Positions 32,024 to 33,224 of a stretch of DNA of 33,224 nucleotides are shown here, piece after piece. The notes below the pieces were generated by a model. That model ran no database searches, had not been told where the DNA came from, and saw nothing but the letters and a program-made list of their open reading frames with translations. The position numbers were made by a program, and so were the translations under genes. The DNA comes from CAZYYO01 sp964650965. Its GTDB lineage: Bacteria; Bacillota; Clostridia; Lachnospirales; Lachnospiraceae. Where the stretch lies: contig CAZYYO010000024.1 in assembly GCA_964650965.1 (NCBI GenBank), forward strand, positions 1 to 33,224, given 5' to 3'. Numbering within the stretch: the first letter of the stretch is position 1; every line of letters starts with the position of its first letter.

Positions 32024-33224
32024 CTACTTTCCTGGAAATGGTTGGATGACTCTATCTAAAATTCCATGTATATATGCAATCATTACTCCATAATTGGTAA
32101 TGGGAACTCCCTGGGTGCTTCCCCTGGCTATTCGATTTCTCATCTCTCTGGGGTTTAGGGTACAGCCACCGCAATGAATCACTAAATCATAGCCTGTCAG
32201 ATCTTCCGGGAATTCTCCTCCACTGGTAAATGTATAGTCCAAATCCAGATCCGTGTATTCCTTCAGCCACCGAGGCAGCTTCACTGTACCAATATCGTCA
32301 CATTGGCGATGGTGGGTACAGCCCTCGGAAATCAGCAGCCTTGCACCTGCATGTAGGGTTTCGATGGCTCTGGCACCTTCTACCTGGGTCTTCAAATCCC
32401 CCTTATATCTGGCCATTAATATGGAAAAGGAGGTTAATGGTATCTCTGAGGGCACAATCTTAGAAACCATTCCAAAGGCCTGACTGTCTGTAATCACCAG
32501 CCTTGGTGCCTGCTTGAGAAATTCTAACGTGGTCTTCAGCTCCGTCTCCCGGCATACCACCGGTACAGCTCCTGCTTCCAGGCAATCTCGTATCACCTGC
32601 TGTTGGGGAAGAATCAGCCTGCCCTTGGGTGCTGCAGAATCAATGGGCACCACAAGTATTACCATATCCTGGGGCTGTAGCAAGTCCCCCACCAGCTGCC
32701 GGGTATTCTCCTGGTCCGGAAGCAACCTTGCCATGGCTTGTTTTAATTCATCAATTCCAATGTTCTCTTTGGCACTTACCCAGTATATTTGGGTGATATC
32801 TATCTTAAGTGCTTCTGCCAGCTGATTTGTAAGATGGTTCTTGTCTTCTTTCAGCTGATCTGTCTTATTTACCACAATCAGAAAGGGAAGCTTCCTCTCT
32901 TTCATTTCTGCGATAAGCTCACATTCCCTGTCATCCAAGGAAGTATCTGCTGCAGTCACCAGAAGTGCCAAATCTGTCTCTCCCAGTATTTGCCTGGTTT
33001 TCTTCACACGTTCTTGTCCCAGTGCACCTTCATCATCTAATCCCGGCGTATCTATCATTACTACCGGTCCTAGTGGCAGAAGCTCCATGGCACGCCTGAC
33101 CGGGTCCGTAGTAGTTCCCAGAACATCTGATACAATGGACTGGTTTTGGCCGGTTATGGCATTCATCAAGCTGGATTTTCCTGCATTTCTTTTACCAAAG
33201 ATTCCTATATGGATTCGCTCCCCG
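32024..33224 (-). CDS. hydF: [FeFe]-hydrogenase H-cluster maturation GTPase HydF (5' end cut by the window)
   Basis: A 400-codon fragment of the HydF scaffold, which with HydE and HydG builds the di-iron centre of [FeFe]-hydrogenase. The frame runs open to the right edge, so the start lies outside; judging by relatives only a few residues are missing. The fragment opens GERIHIGIFGKRNAGKSS, carrying the Walker A (GKRNAGKSS). GTTTDP (switch I), DTPGLDDEG (switch II) and NKTDQL follow. A dimerisation region and the C-terminal cluster-binding domain come next, with CTHHRQCDDIG and HCGGCTLNPREM supplying the conserved His and Cys ligands. It implies that the organism makes hydrogen by fermentation. 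Its stop is 142 bases from the next gene. Confidence 0.96.
   Translation of the reverse strand, partial: GERIHIGIFGKRNAGKSSLMNAITGQNQSIVSDVLGTTTDPVRRAMELLPLGPVVMIDTPGLDDEGALGQERVKKTRQILGETDLALLVTAADTSLDDRECELIAEMKERKLPFLIVVNKTDQLKEDKNHLTNQLAEALKIDITQIYWVSAKENIGIDELKQAMARLLPDQENTRQLVGDLLQPQDMVILVVPIDSAAPKGRLILPQQQVIRDCLEAGAVPVVCRETELKTTLEFLKQAPRLVITDSQAFGMVSKIVPSEIPLTSFSILMARYKGDLKTQVEGARAIETLHAGARLLISEGCTHHRQCDDIGTVKLPRWLKEYTDLDLDYTFTSGGEFPEDLTGYDLVIHCGGCTLNPREMRNRIARGSTQGVPITNYGVMIAYIHGILDRVIQPFPGK

Noticed and set aside
1..33224. tRNA or rRNA genes, insertion sequences, prophage, integrase or attachment sites
   Set aside because: I looked for transposase- or integrase-like proteins, cloverleaf patterns and flanking repeats and saw none; the window reads as ordinary chromosome.

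Overview
This window is chromosomal DNA of a low-to-moderate GC Gram-positive anaerobe, most likely a gut-type Clostridia of the Lachnospiraceae. The signs are strong AGGAGG-type ribosome binding sites, sigma-A promoters with 17-bp spacers, lipoprotein signal peptides, a YesL/YesM/YesN/Lpl-type carbohydrate uptake locus, an HydF-type hydrogenase maturase and a clostridial aconitase. Nearly all genes are on the minus strand, so transcription runs from high to low coordinates. Only one convincing gene (19435-20136) is on the plus strand.

Layout, low to high coordinates. (1) 1-444: no gene, but two tandem minus-strand promoters and a 16-bp hairpin point off the left edge. (2) 445-5258: a cytoplasmic GH3 glycosidase, a small unknown protein, a GNAT acetyltransferase and a secreted lipoprotein, mostly separated by intrinsic terminators. 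(3) 5389-9366: a tight operon of YesM-type sensor kinase, YesN-type AraC response regulator and a membrane-anchored solute-binding-like protein. (4) 9505-13968: DUF4867-type protein, MATE transporter and a GH78-type alpha-L-rhamnosidase-like enzyme, preceded by a composite hairpin repeat. (5) 14204-17968: an LplA/LplB/LplC-type ABC sugar importer without its ATPase. (6) 18092-19239: YesL (DUF624) and a small membrane protein, divergent from the plus-strand anchored protein at 19435. (7) 20152-27303: CvpA-type protein, DUF5711-like protein, glycogen branching enzyme GlgB and a 1005-residue TPR/acidic/AAA protein. (8) 27442-33224: AI-2E-family permease, aconitase, a coiled-coil protein, and HydF, which is cut by the right edge.

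Regions 2-6 read as a Gram-positive polysaccharide utilisation locus, resembling in gene content the Bacillus subtilis yes/lpl rhamnogalacturonan region. The solute-binding lipoprotein and two permeases would import an oligosaccharide, GH78 and GH3 would cut it in the cytoplasm, and YesM/YesN would sense and control it. The clearest new observation is a direct-repeat operator (core AATCGGATTT, 21-bp spacing) at a fixed distance upstream of the -35 box of two promoters here (SBP-ABC operon and yesL operon). A weaker version lies before the lipoprotein gene. This is the geometry expected of an AraC-type activator such as the YesN encoded in the window. Other points of interest are the three-hairpin repeat before the GH78 gene and the AAA protein with an altered Walker B. 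Coordinates were read by eye and no database search was run.
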